Shown here: piece after piece, positions 1-9,017 of the stretch
Numbering within the stretch: position 1 is the first letter of the stretch
How the letters are laid out: each line of letters opens with the position of its first letter
Assembly: GCF_003258365.1 (NCBI RefSeq)
Contig: NZ_QHKM01000004.1
Span: 581,987 to 645,986, forward strand
Origin: Hymenobacter edaphi
Lineage (GTDB): Bacteria; Bacteroidota; Bacteroidia; Cytophagales; Hymenobacteraceae
Reading direction: 5' to 3'
Length of the DNA stretch: 64,000 bases
Position numbers and translations under genes: made by a program
The notes under the pieces: generated by a model
The model's database searches: none
Told to the model about the DNA's origin: nothing
The model's input: the letters and a program-made list of their open reading frames with translations, nothing else

Positions 1-2
1 GG

Positions 3-143
3 CCGGTGCGGGTGTCGCCGGTGGGCGGGGGCTTTTTTTCGGCCCGCGGCGTGGCCACGCTGCTGAGCGAGTTTCGGTGGCTCTGGCTGCCTACGCTGCT
101 GGCCGTGGGGGGCGCGCTGCTGGCCCGGCGGCGCGCGGCTTAG
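3..143 (+). CDS. C-terminal end of a membrane protein (partial)
   Basis: An open frame enters from the left edge and stops at TAG 141-143. The last 46 codons end with a hydrophobic stretch, WLWLPTLLAVGGALLA, followed by RRRAA. This looks like a C-terminal transmembrane helix with a positive cytoplasmic tail. Too little is present to name the family. The tail resembles the membrane anchor of a sortase-like or surface-attached protein, but also the last helix of any inner-membrane protein. The frame was chosen over the alternative reading through this segment because that one lacks a plausible end. Confidence 0.45.
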   Translation, partial: PVRVSPVGGGFFSARGVATLLSEFRWLWLPTLLAVGGALLARRRAA

Positions 144-191
144 CTAAAATGGTGAGCCGGCTGGGGCAACCCCGTGGGTACCAAAAGGAAA

Positions 192-210
192 CGGCCGCTG
201 CGGGCGGCCG
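192..210 (+). terminator. Short GC hairpin after the leftmost gene
   Basis: CGGCCGC and GCGGCCG form 7-bp arms around a 5-base loop. There is no T-tract, so this is a weak terminator candidate lying between the left-edge gene and the convergent small gene. Confidence 0.25.
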
Positions 211-241
211 GACGAGGGTTGGAGTAAGGAGGAGAGGGGGA

Positions 242-499
242 TTAGTTCAGCCACACCTCCGCCAGCGGCTCGAAGCGCCGGGTGGCGAAAGCGCCGTACG
301 GGCGCTCGGCGTAGAAGCCGAGCACGTGCACCTGCGGCAGGCCGGTGCGGGCGTTGGTGCGGTATTCCACCGGGTACACCTGCCCGGCCAGGGGCCAGTC
401 ACCGATGTGGTCGGTGGGGCGGCTGGTGGCGTCCACGCAACGGGCATACTGCTGGACGGGGAGGGGAGTTGGAAGTTGACTCTTCTTCGTTCTGCGCAT
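242..499 (-). CDS. Small hypothetical protein (85 aa)
   Basis: The ATG at 497-499 gives an 85-residue soluble protein; a TTG two codons upstream is also possible. The protein starts MRRTKKSQ, has no signal peptide, and its second half (VYPVEYRTNARTG, then HVLGFYAERPYGAF) reads like a compact beta-rich domain rather than a random GC-rich frame. I do not recognise the family. It converges with the left-edge gene and is divergent from umuD, separated by an AT-rich 228-bp gap that holds the umuD promoter region. Confidence 0.5.
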   Translation of the reverse strand: MRRTKKSQLPTPLPVQQYARCVDATSRPTDHIGDWPLAGQVYPVEYRTNARTGLPQVHVLGFYAERPYGAFATRRFEPLAEVWLN

Positions 500-667
500 A
501 TCCAAAAATACGGATATTTGGCAACAACTAAAAAAATTAGGTAGAAATATAGAAAGAATTTTTCCGGATTAGCGCGCTTTTAATGGGATGTAAAGTAGAT
601 CAAGTTGGGGTTCTGCGAAAAAAAGTCAACCGTCGCGGAACTATTCAAGCGGGCTCGGAAAACTAAA

Positions 668-684
668 TACTAAAATTATTAGTA
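668..684 (+). promoter_or_regulatory. Candidate SOS-type operator upstream of umuDC
   Basis: TACTAA-AATTA-TTAGTA is a perfect 6-bp inverted repeat with a 5-bp spacer, in the AT-rich stretch about 45 bp before the first umuD ATG. Position and symmetry fit a repressor site for a damage-inducible operon. The binding protein is not known from this window. Confidence 0.4.
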
Positions 685-727
685 AATAGCAGCGTCGCCG
701 GCGTAACTGCGCGGGTTGGCCCGCTCT

Positions 728-1210
728 ATGATGCGTATTACCCCGTTTTCCGTTGGCACCGACTGGGCCGGGCAGACCCTGCCGCTCTTTGCCTGCGCCG
801 TGCCCGCGGGCTTCCCCTCACCGGCCGACGACCACCTCGACGCGCCCATCAACCTACACGAAATGCTCTTTACGCACCCCGCCTCCACCTTTCTGGCCCG
901 CGTATCGGGCGACTCCATGACCGGCGCCGGCATCCGCCACGACGACATCATTGCCGTCGACCGGGCCCTGCAGCCGCAGGACGGCAGCATCGTGGTGGCC
1001 GTGCTCGACGGGGAGCACACCGTGAAGCGCCTGCGCCGCCTGGGCGAGCAAACCTGGCTGGAGCCCGATAACCCGCGCTACCCCATCATCCGGCTCAACG
1101 AAGGCTGCCAGCTGGTGATTTTCGGGGTGGTCACGCACGTTATCCACTCCTTCCGCGAGCGAAAAGCGCGGGCCGTACCCCCGACCGCCCGGCCGCGCAA
1201 ACGCCCCTGA
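728..1210 (+). CDS. umuD: UmuD-like translesion polymerase subunit (S24 autopeptidase)
   Basis: This 160-residue protein matches the UmuD/LexA peptidase fold. The self-cleavage region reads [11 protein letters not shown], aligned with the CGFPSPA segment of E. coli UmuD, so cleavage is expected at Ala27-Gly28. The nucleophile is Ser63 in SGDSM and the general base Lys100 in HTVKRL. There is no DNA-binding N-terminal domain, which separates it from LexA. The start is one of two adjacent ATGs (728 or 731); an upstream in-frame TTG at 716 is less likely. The gene lies 5 bp before umuC, so the two form an operon for damage-induced mutagenesis. RecA-stimulated cleavage is inferred from the family. 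Confidence 0.93.
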   Translation: MMRITPFSVGTDWAGQTLPLFACAVPAGFPSPADDHLDAPINLHEMLFTHPASTFLARVSGDSMTGAGIRHDDIIAVDRALQPQDGSIVVAVLDGEHTVKRLRRLGEQTWLEPDNPRYPIIRLNEGCQLVIFGVVTHVIHSFRERKARAVPPTARPRKRP

Positions 1211-1215
1211 CCGCC

Positions 1216-2526
1216 ATGATTGCCCTGGTCGACTGCAACAACTTCTACGTGTCGTGCGAGCGGGTTTTTCAGCCGCAGCTGGAAACGCAGCCGGTGGTGG
1301 TGCTCAGCAACAACGACGGCTGCCTGATTTCGCGCTCCGACGAGGCCAAGGCCCTGGGCTTCGCGATGGGGGAGCCGTACCACCTGGCCCGGCCGCGGCT
1401 GCAGCAGCACGGTGTGCGCGTGTTTTCCTCGAACTACGCCCTCTACGGCGACATGTCGCGCCGGGTGCTGCGCGTGCTCAGCGACTTCACGCCCGAAGTC
1501 GACGTGTACTCCATCGACGAGGCCTTCCTGAACCTGGACGGCCTGCAGTACTGCGCCGGAGCGGGCCTGGACGCCTACGCCCAAGCCATTCGGCGCACGG
1601 TACTGGCGCATGTCGGCATCCCGACGGCCGTGGGCGTGGCCCCCACCAAGACGCTGGCCAAGCTGGCCAACCGCCTCGCGCGCCGGCAGCCGCCGGCCCA
1701 GCGCGTGCTGGTACTGGCCACGGAAGAGCAGCGCTGGGCCGCCCTCAGTCAAACGCCCATTGCCGACGTGTGGGGCATCGGCCGCCGCTACGCGCCCAAG
1801 CTGGAGGCGGCCGGCATTCGTACCGCCGCCGACCTGGTCGGGGCCCCCGAAAGCTGGGTGCGGCGCCATTTGGGCGGGGTGGTGGGCGTGCGGCTCTGGC
1901 AGGAACTGCGCGGGCAGCCCTGCCTGGATTTCGACCCGGCCGAGCTGGCCGCCGAGCCCGGGCAGCCAGCCCCGGGCCGCCACAGCGTGACGTGTACGCG
2001 CTCCTTTGGGCAGCCCCAACGCTCCCTCGTGGCGCTGAGCGAAGCCGTGGCCACCTTCACCAGCCAGGCCGCCGAAAAGCTGCGCCGTCACGGCCTGGCC
2101 GCGCACGTGCTCACCGTGCTGCTGGGCACCGACAAGCACGCCCCCGGCAGCGGCCCGCCCACCCACACGGCCGTGGTGGCGCTGCCCACCGCCACCTCCG
2201 ACACCGGGGAGCTGATCGGCGTAGCGCTGCAGCGGCTGCGGCAGCTGGCGCGCCCCGGCACGGCCTACCACCGGGCGGGCGTGACGCTCAGCGGCCTGGA
2301 GCCGGCCGGGCAGGCGCAGCTGAGTATGTTCGGTCATTCGGCCGAGCAGCTGCAGCAGCGCCAGCAGCTCATGGCCCGCCTCGACGCCCTAAATGCCCGC
2401 TTTGGGCGCGGCACCGTGCGCCACGCCGCCACCGGCCTTGGTGATACCGCGTGGCGCGGGCGGCGCAACATGATGTCGGCGCTGTATACCACCGACTGGC
2501 AAGAGCTGTGGGCGGTGCGCAGCTAG
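1216..2526 (+). CDS. umuC: UmuC, Y-family DNA polymerase V catalytic subunit
   Basis: The 436-residue protein has the Y-family palm and fingers: [13 protein letters not shown] at residues 3-15 carries the first catalytic Asp with the polar steric gate region, and [10 protein letters not shown] near residue 100 carries the second acidic pair. The helix-hairpin-helix segment ([20 protein letters not shown]) and the little-finger domain follow. The C-terminal region resembles the UmuC-specific extension that binds UmuD'. It starts 5 bp after the umuD stop and is co-transcribed. Length and order match UmuDC operons of Bacteroidota. Expected role: error-prone bypass of DNA lesions. Confidence 0.93.
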   Translation: MIALVDCNNFYVSCERVFQPQLETQPVVVLSNNDGCLISRSDEAKALGFAMGEPYHLARPRLQQHGVRVFSSNYALYGDMSRRVLRVLSDFTPEVDVYSIDEAFLNLDGLQYCAGAGLDAYAQAIRRTVLAHVGIPTAVGVAPTKTLAKLANRLARRQPPAQRVLVLATEEQRWAALSQTPIADVWGIGRRYAPKLEAAGIRTAADLVGAPESWVRRHLGGVVGVRLWQELRGQPCLDFDPAELAAEPGQPAPGRHSVTCTRSFGQPQRSLVALSEAVATFTSQAAEKLRRHGLAAHVLTVLLGTDKHAPGSGPPTHTAVVALPTATSDTGELIGVALQRLRQLARPGTAYHRAGVTLSGLEPAGQAQLSMFGHSAEQLQQRQQLMARLDALNARFGRGTVRHAATGLGDTAWRGRRNMMSALYTTDWQELWAVRS

Positions 2527-2572
2527 GCGGCACTCGGCTGAAGCAACGGATTAGGCTGAGCGGCCAGTAAAA

Positions 2573-2656
2573 GGCGCCGTGCTGAGCTTGCCGAAGCGTT
2601 TCTACCAGACGATTTTGCTCGGTGAAGACGCTGGGGCAAGCTCAGCACGACCGTTT
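2573..2656. repeat. REP/MITE-like hairpin element A
   Basis: GTGCTGAGCTTGCC (2579-2592) is repeated inverted as GGCAAGCTCAGCAC (2635-2648). The imperfect complementarity continues into flanking AGCGT and TCACC, giving arms of about 33 bp. The core resembles the GTGCTGAGCTTG-CGAAGC repeats scattered in many bacterial genomes. It lies between the convergent umuC and subtilisin genes and may also serve as terminator for both. Confidence 0.6.
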
Positions 2657-2708
2657 CCGGGTGCGTGGGAAAGCGGTTGTTGCTTGCTGTGCACATCCTG
2701 AGGCGGTT

Positions 2709-5525
2709 TTACCGCTGCACTACCACGCGGCGCACTTCTGCACCGCCGACCGAAGTCAGGCGCAGCGAGTATACGCCCGGAGCCACGCTGCTGAGGTCCA
2801 AATCATTGCTGGCGGCGGGTACAGCCCAACTGCCTGCCGTGCGGCCCAAGGCATCGAGCAATTCGACGCGGCGAGCCGGGCTGGTCGTCGGCAGCACCAC
2901 GCGCAGGCGGCCGGTGGTCGGATTAGGATATACCTGCCAGGCCAACGGCGCGGCGGCCGCGCGCGTCGGCAGCACCTGCAGGTAGCGAATCTGGGCGGCA
3001 TCGGCGGCGGCTTGCAGCTGCGGGAGCGACGGGGCGGCCAGCACGGCAAAGGCTATGACCACGGAGTCGCCGGGGGCGAGGCGGCCCAGGGCGGCCCCCA
3101 CCACGTGCGACACATCGGCGCCGAAGGAGCCGCCGGCCGTGCGCTGCCGGGCGCGGTTGCTGAGGGTAAGAAACTTCTCGGCCGAGGAAAACCCGTCGCC
3201 GAAATACACCGGGGCGGTGCTACCGGCGTTGTTGTTCAGGGCGTAGTACGAGGCCACGGCGCGGGTATCGGGCCGCAGCAGCCGCACGCCGGCGTAGAGG
3301 CTGGCGGCGGTGGGTTGGGCGGCGTTGGCCACGTAGCCGAGCAGGCGCGTCGAGTCCCAGGCGGCTACGTTGCGGGCGGCTTCGGCGGGCAGGTCCCAGT
3401 CCATAAACAGGCCGGCGTGCAGGGGCCGGAGCGTGTCGGCCGAGGCGTTGCGCACGGTGTACTCCACGATGGCGTAGTCGCGGTCGGCGGCGGGGGCGGC
3501 GTAGGCCAGGGCCCGCTGCCGCACCCGCACGCCCAGGGTGCGGCCCCGGCTCAGGCTGGGCAGCGAATCCTGGAAGGTGCCGCTGGCCTGCTGGTGGGCC
3601 GTGGTCAGGGGCACCATCCGAATGGCCTGGCGGGTGAAGAAGTCGTAATCGGTGGTGTAGAGCGGGGCGCTGCGCAGGCGGTCCATGACGCGGGTGGGGC
3701 CCGTGGCCACCAGCAGCCCGCCTTCCGAGAGCAGCAGGGGCGAGTTGCGGTAGGTGATGCTGGCCCCGATTTCGTTGTTGGTCCCGTCGTAGCCGAGGTT
3801 GCCGCGGCTGGTCACGGTCAGGTGCAGGTCGTTGGCGGTCAGCACCACGTAGTCGGGGTTCAGCGCCACGGTCACGTACTGGTCGTCTTGGTAGCCGCCG
3901 GCGGCCGTGAAGCGGCAGCGCAGCACCCCGCGGGTGTTGATGGGCGTGCCGGCGGCCACGCGCAGCTGCACCGGCGCCAGCGCGGTGCCGCCGGTGGCCA
4001 GGCTGCCGAGGGTGGTCGGGCCGCTGGTCACCGTCAGCTCGGGCGTGAGCGAGGTGACGGTGAGCGTGAGGCCCTGTACCGGCAGCAGCAGGTTTTCGGC
4101 CGTGAGGGTGAGGCGGGCGGTGTCGGTGGGCAGCAGGCGCGGGCGGCTCAGGCGCTGCGCGCGGATGCGCACGGCCTGCTGGTTCGGGCCCAGGCTCAGC
4201 GCGCGGCGCACGTTGAGGCGGCCCGAGCCGAGGCGGCCAGCAATGGTGGTATTGCCCGGCACCGCGTAGATATCATCGGTGGTGCGACGGAGCACGGCGG
4301 CCACCTGCGCGGCCGTCAGCTGCGGAAACCGGTGGCGCACCAGCCCGGCCGCCGCCGCCACGATGGGGCAGGCAAACGACGAGCCGCCCACGGCCACGTA
4401 GGCGCTGTCGTGGTCGGCCGAGGTGGTCAGGATAAAGTCGCCGGGGGCCGAGAGCGTGACGCGGTAGCTGTAGGTGAGGACCTGCCGGTCGGTGGGCGAG
4501 ACGCCGGCCACCGAAATGACGTTGTCGTAGGAAGCGGGGTAGAAGTCCAGCTCGGCGTTGGCGTTGCCGGCGGCCACCACCACCACCGCGTCGCGGTTGA
4601 GGGCGGCGTAGTTGATGACGTCCTGCTCGTACTGCGACTTGCCCCCGGTGCCGCCCCACGATACGTTGATAACCTTGCAGCCGTGGTCGGCCGCGTACAC
4701 GATGGCCTCGTAGCCGCCGAACGACCCGGCGGCGGTGCTCGGGTAGATTTTCAGCGGCAGGTAGCGGCAGTTGAAGCCCACGCCCGCCAGGCCCTTGCCG
4801 TTGTCGGGGCGGGCCACGGCGCAGCCGGCCACCAGCACGCCGTGCCCGCCGTAGGGCGGCCCCACGCTCGGGTCGTTGTCGCGGTCCGCCGTGTCCCAGC
4901 CGCGGAAGTTGTCCACGTAGCCATCGTTGTCGTTGTCGATGCCGTCGACGGGGTCGGCGTAGTTGAGCTTGATCTGCCCGCGCAAGTCCTGGTGGGTGAA
5001 GCGCGTGCCCGTATCGGTGATGCCGATGACGACGGTGGAGTCGCCGCGGTCCAGGTCCCAGCCGCGGTAGGTCTGCGTTTTCTGCAGGTAATACTGCGTG
5101 GCGGCCTGGTTGGCAATGGTGGAGTCGGCCAGCGGGTCGTTGGGCTGGTAGAGCGGGGCGCGCTGGTAGAGCGGCTCCACGTAGCTCACCAGGCCGGTGC
5201 TCAGCAGCTGCTGGCGCACCTTGCCCAGCGGCAGCCCGGCGGCGTACCGGAACTGGTAGATGCCGCGCAGCTCCACGCTGCCGGGCCGCTCCTGGCTCGG
5301 CGGCAGGGCCCGCGGAAACTTCTGCTCCAGCCCGCTGGCCCCGAGCTGGCGCAGCGCGGCTTCGAGCTGCCCGATCTGGGCGCCCGCGGCCAGCCGCAGC
5401 ACCGCCGTGCCGGGCAGCGTGGGCGAGGGCGCTCCGCCGGCCGCCGCCGACGGCTGAGCGGCGGAGCTGAAAGCCAGGGCAAAGCAGACGCAGGCGGTAA
5501 CTAACAGGCGTAGGAGTCGGTTCAT
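2709..5525 (-). CDS. Secreted subtilisin-like (S8) serine protease with T9SS sorting domain
   Basis: The 938-residue protein starts with a signal peptide (LLVTACVCFALAFSSAAQ). The catalytic domain shows Asp171 (GITDTGTRFTHQDL), His228 (PPYGGHGVLVAG), oxyanion Asn321 (VVAAGNANAE) and Ser383 (GGSSFACP). Residues after about 450 are beta-rich. The last 80 residues form a type A T9SS C-terminal domain beginning VYPNPTTGRL and ending RRVVVQR. It is therefore exported by Sec, then carried across the outer membrane by the type IX system, and probably anchored at the surface or released. Role: extracellular protein degradation. It is transcribed alone. Confidence 0.92.
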   Translation of the reverse strand: MNRLLRLLVTACVCFALAFSSAAQPSAAAGGAPSPTLPGTAVLRLAAGAQIGQLEAALRQLGASGLEQKFPRALPPSQERPGSVELRGIYQFRYAAGLPLGKVRQQLLSTGLVSYVEPLYQRAPLYQPNDPLADSTIANQAATQYYLQKTQTYRGWDLDRGDSTVVIGITDTGTRFTHQDLRGQIKLNYADPVDGIDNDNDGYVDNFRGWDTADRDNDPSVGPPYGGHGVLVAGCAVARPDNGKGLAGVGFNCRYLPLKIYPSTAAGSFGGYEAIVYAADHGCKVINVSWGGTGGKSQYEQDVINYAALNRDAVVVVAAGNANAELDFYPASYDNVISVAGVSPTDRQVLTYSYRVTLSAPGDFILTTSADHDSAYVAVGGSSFACPIVAAAAGLVRHRFPQLTAAQVAAVLRRTTDDIYAVPGNTTIAGRLGSGRLNVRRALSLGPNQQAVRIRAQRLSRPRLLPTDTARLTLTAENLLLPVQGLTLTVTSLTPELTVTSGPTTLGSLATGGTALAPVQLRVAAGTPINTRGVLRCRFTAAGGYQDDQYVTVALNPDYVVLTANDLHLTVTSRGNLGYDGTNNEIGASITYRNSPLLLSEGGLLVATGPTRVMDRLRSAPLYTTDYDFFTRQAIRMVPLTTAHQQASGTFQDSLPSLSRGRTLGVRVRQRALAYAAPAADRDYAIVEYTVRNASADTLRPLHAGLFMDWDLPAEAARNVAAWDSTRLLGYVANAAQPTAASLYAGVRLLRPDTRAVASYYALNNNAGSTAPVYFGDGFSSAEKFLTLSNRARQRTAGGSFGADVSHVVGAALGRLAPGDSVVIAFAVLAAPSLPQLQAAADAAQIRYLQVLPTRAAAAPLAWQVYPNPTTGRLRVVLPTTSPARRVELLDALGRTAGSWAVPAASNDLDLSSVAPGVYSLRLTSVGGAEVRRVVVQR

Positions 5526-5641
5526 CGGTGTAAATGATGTGATAGGGCAGCTCGGACCTAACTACGTAAATTTAGCGCCGAGCCGGCATCGGCTCCGAAC
5601 TTTTCGACCAACTTCGCCCCGCATTCCCTCAACCTCAGTTT

Positions 5642-7315
5642 ATGACCGATACGACCCAGAAGCACCAGGCTACCCTGGAGCAGGCAGTCCAGGCCCTGCA
5701 CGGCCGCACGTTCTTCGCCCAGTACCCCGAAAACCCCTCGCCCGACGTGTACGGCGCCGAGGCCGACGCCCAGGGCCGCGCGGCCTTCACCGCCCGCCGC
5801 GGCCAGCAGTTCCAGGAGCTGCAGCAGGGCGAGCCGCAGGGCTGGGCCGGGCAGGAAGAGTCGCCCTACGAGCAGGCCGGGCTGGATATCAAATACCCCT
5901 TCTTCGCCCCCGAAACGCTGGTGCAGAACGCCCAATCGGCCTTCGACGCCTGGCGCAAGGTGAAGCCCGCCGACCGCGCCGCCCTGCTCATTGAGAGCCT
6001 GGAAGGCATGAAGCAGCGCTTCTTCGAAATTGCCTACGCCACCATGCACACCACCGGGCAGGCCTTCCTGATGTCGTTCCAGGCCTCGGGCCCGCACGCC
6101 GCCGACCGCGCCCTGGAAGCCATTGCCGCCGGCTACGAGGAGCAGACGCGCTTCCCGGAGCAGACGCGCTGGGACAAGCCCATGGGCAAGTTCACCATCA
6201 GCCTCAACAAAAGCTGGCGCCCGGTGCCCAAGGGCGTGGCCCTGGTTATCGGCTGCTCCACCTTCCCGACGTGGAACACCGTGCCCGGCATGTACGCCTC
6301 GCTGGTAACCGGCAACCCCGTCATCATCAAGCCTCACCCCAAGGCCGTGCTGCCCATTGCCATTGTGGTAGCGGAGGTGCAGAAAGTGCTGGTGGCCAAC
6401 GGCCTGCCCGCCGCCATCTGCCAGCTGGCCGTCGATGCCGACGACCACCTCATCACCAAGGCGCTGGCCGAAAACCCCGCGGTGAAGCTCATCGACTACA
6501 CCGGCGGCACCGAGTTCGGCAACTACATCGAGGGCCTGCAGCAGCAGGGCAAAACCGTGTTTACCGAGAAAACCGGCGTCAACTCGGTTATCCTCGACTC
6601 GTGCGACGACCTCGACAAGGTGGCCCAGAACCTGGCCTTCTCCGTGAGCCTGTACTCGGGCCAGATGTGCACCGCCCCGCAGAACTTCTTCATTCCGGCC
6701 GCCGGCGTGAAAGTGGGCGACACCCTGGTGCCCTTCGAGGAAGTGACGCAGAAGCTGGCCGCCGCCGTGCAAGGGCTGGCTACCAACCCCAAGGCCGCCC
6801 CGCACGTGCTGGGCGCCATTCAGAACCCGGCCACGCACGAGCGCGTGGCGCAGATGGCCGACCGCGGGCACCGCTCGGTGCTGGCCCACGGCCCGGTGGA
6901 AAACCCGATGTTCCAGAACGCGCGCACCTGCTCGCCGGCCCTCTACGAAGTGGATGCCACGCAGAAGGAGCAGTTCAGCCAGGAGCTGTTCGGGCCCATC
7001 ATGCTGGCCATCAAGACCAAGGACACGCATGAGAGCATCCGGCTGGCGGCCGAGCTGGCGCGGGAGCACGGCGCCATTAGCTGCGCGGCCTATACCACCG
7101 ATGCCGCCATCAAGGAGGAAATCATGGACCAGATGAGCCTGGCGGGCACCGCCGTGAGCTTCAACCTGACCGGCGGCATCTACGTGAATCAGAACGCGGC
7201 CTTCTCCGACTTCCACGTCACGGGCGGCAACCCGGCCGGCAACGCCTCCTTCACCAACCCCGAGTTTGTGCTCAAGCGCTTTACCTGGGTGGGCTTCCGC
7301 GAACCAGCGGTGTAA
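5642..7315 (+). CDS. paaN: PaaN-type aldehyde dehydrogenase of phenylacetate degradation
   Basis: The 557-residue protein belongs to the aldehyde dehydrogenase superfamily, in the PaaN branch. Visible features: coenzyme-binding core CSTFPTWNTVPG (205-216), the general base Glu309 in FTEKTGVNS, and the catalytic Cys343 in SGQMCTAPQ. It lacks the C-terminal hydratase domain of E. coli PaaZ. The family oxidises the ring-opened CoA aldehyde in phenylacetyl-CoA catabolism. No other paa genes are nearby, so the pathway must be completed elsewhere or this copy has another substrate. The single-gene transcript ends at a strong terminator directly downstream. Confidence 0.88.
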   Translation: MTDTTQKHQATLEQAVQALHGRTFFAQYPENPSPDVYGAEADAQGRAAFTARRGQQFQELQQGEPQGWAGQEESPYEQAGLDIKYPFFAPETLVQNAQSAFDAWRKVKPADRAALLIESLEGMKQRFFEIAYATMHTTGQAFLMSFQASGPHAADRALEAIAAGYEEQTRFPEQTRWDKPMGKFTISLNKSWRPVPKGVALVIGCSTFPTWNTVPGMYASLVTGNPVIIKPHPKAVLPIAIVVAEVQKVLVANGLPAAICQLAVDADDHLITKALAENPAVKLIDYTGGTEFGNYIEGLQQQGKTVFTEKTGVNSVILDSCDDLDKVAQNLAFSVSLYSGQMCTAPQNFFIPAAGVKVGDTLVPFEEVTQKLAAAVQGLATNPKAAPHVLGAIQNPATHERVAQMADRGHRSVLAHGPVENPMFQNARTCSPALYEVDATQKEQFSQELFGPIMLAIKTKDTHESIRLAAELAREHGAISCAAYTTDAAIKEEIMDQMSLAGTAVSFNLTGGIYVNQNAAFSDFHVTGGNPAGNASFTNPEFVLKRFTWVGFREPAV

Positions 7316-7336
7316 GGCAATTAAAACTTGAGCATT

Positions 7337-7374
7337 AAAAAAGGACCGTCAGATAAAACTGACGGTCCTTTTTT
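7337..7374. terminator. Bidirectional rho-independent terminator
   Basis: A perfect 16-bp stem of AAAAAAGGACCGTCAG and its complement encloses a 6-base loop. T-runs occur in both directions, so it serves paaN and the convergent lipoprotein gene. Confidence 0.9.
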
Positions 7375-7392
7375 GTGCTTGCGCGGCCGCGT

Positions 7393-7677
7393 TTAATTGG
7401 AAGCGGCCTTGCGGCTGGCGTTGCCGTTGCTGTACTTGAATTTCTTGCTGCCCTTCACGGTGCGGAACTGGTAGGGGTTGTTCGCTTTCGTGTCGAGGCC
7501 CAGGCCCACGCTGCCGCCGCGGGTCTGCTTGTACTGCCGCTTGTCGTTGCCGCGCTCGGCGCCGCGGTTCGAGACGGACTTGTAGTTGTGCGGATTCTGC
7601 ATGGCCGCGTCGCCGCGGGAGCAGGCCGTGCCGCTGAGCAGGCAGCCCGCAGCGAGGAGGTATAGTAGAGGTTTCAT
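7393..7677 (-). CDS. Small basic lipoprotein, hypothetical
   Basis: The ATG at 7675-7677 gives 94 residues beginning MKPLLYLLAAGCLLSGTACSRGD. This is a signal peptide with a lipobox-like GTAC site; Gly at -3 is unusual but tolerated. The mature part is rich in Lys, Arg, Asn and Gly (NRGAERGNDKRQYKQ) and has no known domain. The earlier in-frame start would add 20 residues and hide the signal peptide. The gene is isolated and convergent with paaN. Function is unknown. Confidence 0.6.
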   Translation of the reverse strand: MKPLLYLLAAGCLLSGTACSRGDAAMQNPHNYKSVSNRGAERGNDKRQYKQTRGGSVGLGLDTKANNPYQFRTVKGSKKFKYSNGNASRKAASN

Positions 7678-7821
7678 GGTGGAAGCAGCGAAAGTGAGAG
7701 AAGGGAGAAGTGCCAGCTTATTAGCTAAGCACCACACCGTTCCTTTTACTGCCTTCCGCCCGAAAAGGATATGCCCGGCCCCAGAAATATCGGGGGCCTG
7801 CGCAGGCCAACCCGCTGGGTG

Positions 7822-8751
7822 TTAGGCCCGGCGCAGCCAGCGCACCGGCGCGGCCTCGGGCACCACCAGCGTGGGAATGGGGCTGCGCAGCATGAGCCGG
7901 GCCCCGGTGCTGGTGTCGAACTGCTCGCCCGGCAGGGTGCGCTGCCGGGCCACAAAGAGCAGCAGGTCGGCGTCGCAGGCCCGCAGCAGCTGCAGAATTC
8001 CCTCTTCCACCGAGGCGTGGTAGGCCGTGTGCAGGGTGTGCGGCAGGTCGCCGAGCAGGCCGATTTCGGCGAAGCGGGCAAGCAGCGCCGCGGGCGGGGG
8101 CAGGGCTTCGTCGGCGGTGTACACGTGGATGCCCACGGTGGAGGGAACCAGCTGCGCCAGCAACCGGGCGGCGGCGGTCCGCCCGCTGCCCAGGTACAGC
8201 ACCCGCGTGTCCTGGCGCAGGCTCAGCAGCAGCTCGGTCACGCGGCGGGCGCTGCCGGGCAGGCGCACGGCCTGCCCGTCGGTGTCGAGGGCCAGGCGGG
8301 TGGGCACTTCGGCCGGGGCGGCGAAGGCGGCGGGCACCACCAGCAGCGGATTCGGCAATAGGCGGCAAAGCAAAAACAGCGGGTGCGCGGCCGGACCGGG
8401 GGCATCGGCGGCGGGCGGGCGGCCGACCACCAGCACGTCGGTGGTGCCGGGCTGCGGGCAGCGGGCCAGCTCGGTGGCCACGTCGCGGGTTATGAGCGTG
8501 AGGCGGCAGGGGCCCTGCGTGGCCAGGGCAGCGGCCTGGGTGTGCAGGCGGGCGGTAAGCTGGGCCGCCGAGAGGCCCGGCGGCAGCGGGAAGTGCGCGG
8601 CCGCCGCATCGTGGGGGGCGGGCAGCACGGCCAGCAGGCGCAGCTCGGCGGGCTGTTGGTGGCTGCGCAGGTGCCGAATCAACATCAGAGCATAGGCCAG
8701 GGCATTGTCGGCGGCGGCCGAGCCGTTCATTAATACGCTGAATGTCGTCAT
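7822..8751 (-). CDS. Tandem universal stress protein (Usp-like)
   Basis: The protein of 309 residues starts MTTFSVLMNGSAAADNALAYA, the typical N-terminal strand of a UspA domain. It contains two Usp-like halves: the first ends with DVLVVGRPP and NPLLVVPAAF, the second with ADLLLFVARQRTLPGEQF and IPTLVVPEA. The Gly-rich nucleotide-binding loop is degenerate, so ATP binding is doubtful. Cytoplasmic, no signal peptide. The start at 8749-8751 was chosen over an upstream one because it begins exactly at the first strand. A second Usp protein lies at the end of the arsenic cluster in this window. Role: stress response, not otherwise specified. Confidence 0.7.
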   Translation of the reverse strand: MTTFSVLMNGSAAADNALAYALMLIRHLRSHQQPAELRLLAVLPAPHDAAAAHFPLPPGLSAAQLTARLHTQAAALATQGPCRLTLITRDVATELARCPQPGTTDVLVVGRPPAADAPGPAAHPLFLLCRLLPNPLLVVPAAFAAPAEVPTRLALDTDGQAVRLPGSARRVTELLLSLRQDTRVLYLGSGRTAAARLLAQLVPSTVGIHVYTADEALPPPAALLARFAEIGLLGDLPHTLHTAYHASVEEGILQLLRACDADLLLFVARQRTLPGEQFDTSTGARLMLRSPIPTLVVPEAAPVRWLRRA

Positions 8752-8978
8752 GGCCTGCGGCCACCGGCGGAGTAGCCGCGGTGTCTGTGCAAGGTACCAC
8801 AAATTCAAGTTATTATTGTTAAAGTAATATTAAAAACAAGGTAATTTATAAAATGACGAATCGTCGGGCTGTGCCGACCGGGTAGGCCGGGGTTTTCCAC
8901 CGGCCACGCACCACGTCGGGCTTCAGTCAGCGGGCGAGTTATGGCGCCGAACGGGCCCAGGCCCGACTCGAACGGCAA

Positions 8979-9013
8979 GCGGTGCGGGCCGCATGGACTA
9001 CGGCCCGCACCGC
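8979..9013 (-). terminator. Hairpin after the lytTR gene
   Basis: A perfect 13-bp stem, GCGGTGCGGGCCG and its complement, with a 9-base loop lies 5 bp beyond the response-regulator stop. There is no T-tract, so it may act as an RNA-stabilising hairpin or a weak terminator. Confidence 0.5.
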
Positions 9014-9017
9014 GTTT

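Noticed and set aside
2622..5504. Very long open frames on the strand opposite to real genes (also 16075-18915, 20156-22765, 51728-53350)
   Set aside because: They are antisense shadows caused by high GC at third codon positions. Their translations are rich in Gly, Ala, Arg, His and Val and show no motifs, while the opposite strand has complete catalytic motifs.
5558..7216. 552-aa minus-strand frame over paaN
   Set aside because: A complete aldehyde dehydrogenase with catalytic Cys and Glu is encoded on the plus strand; the antisense frame has no recognisable domain.
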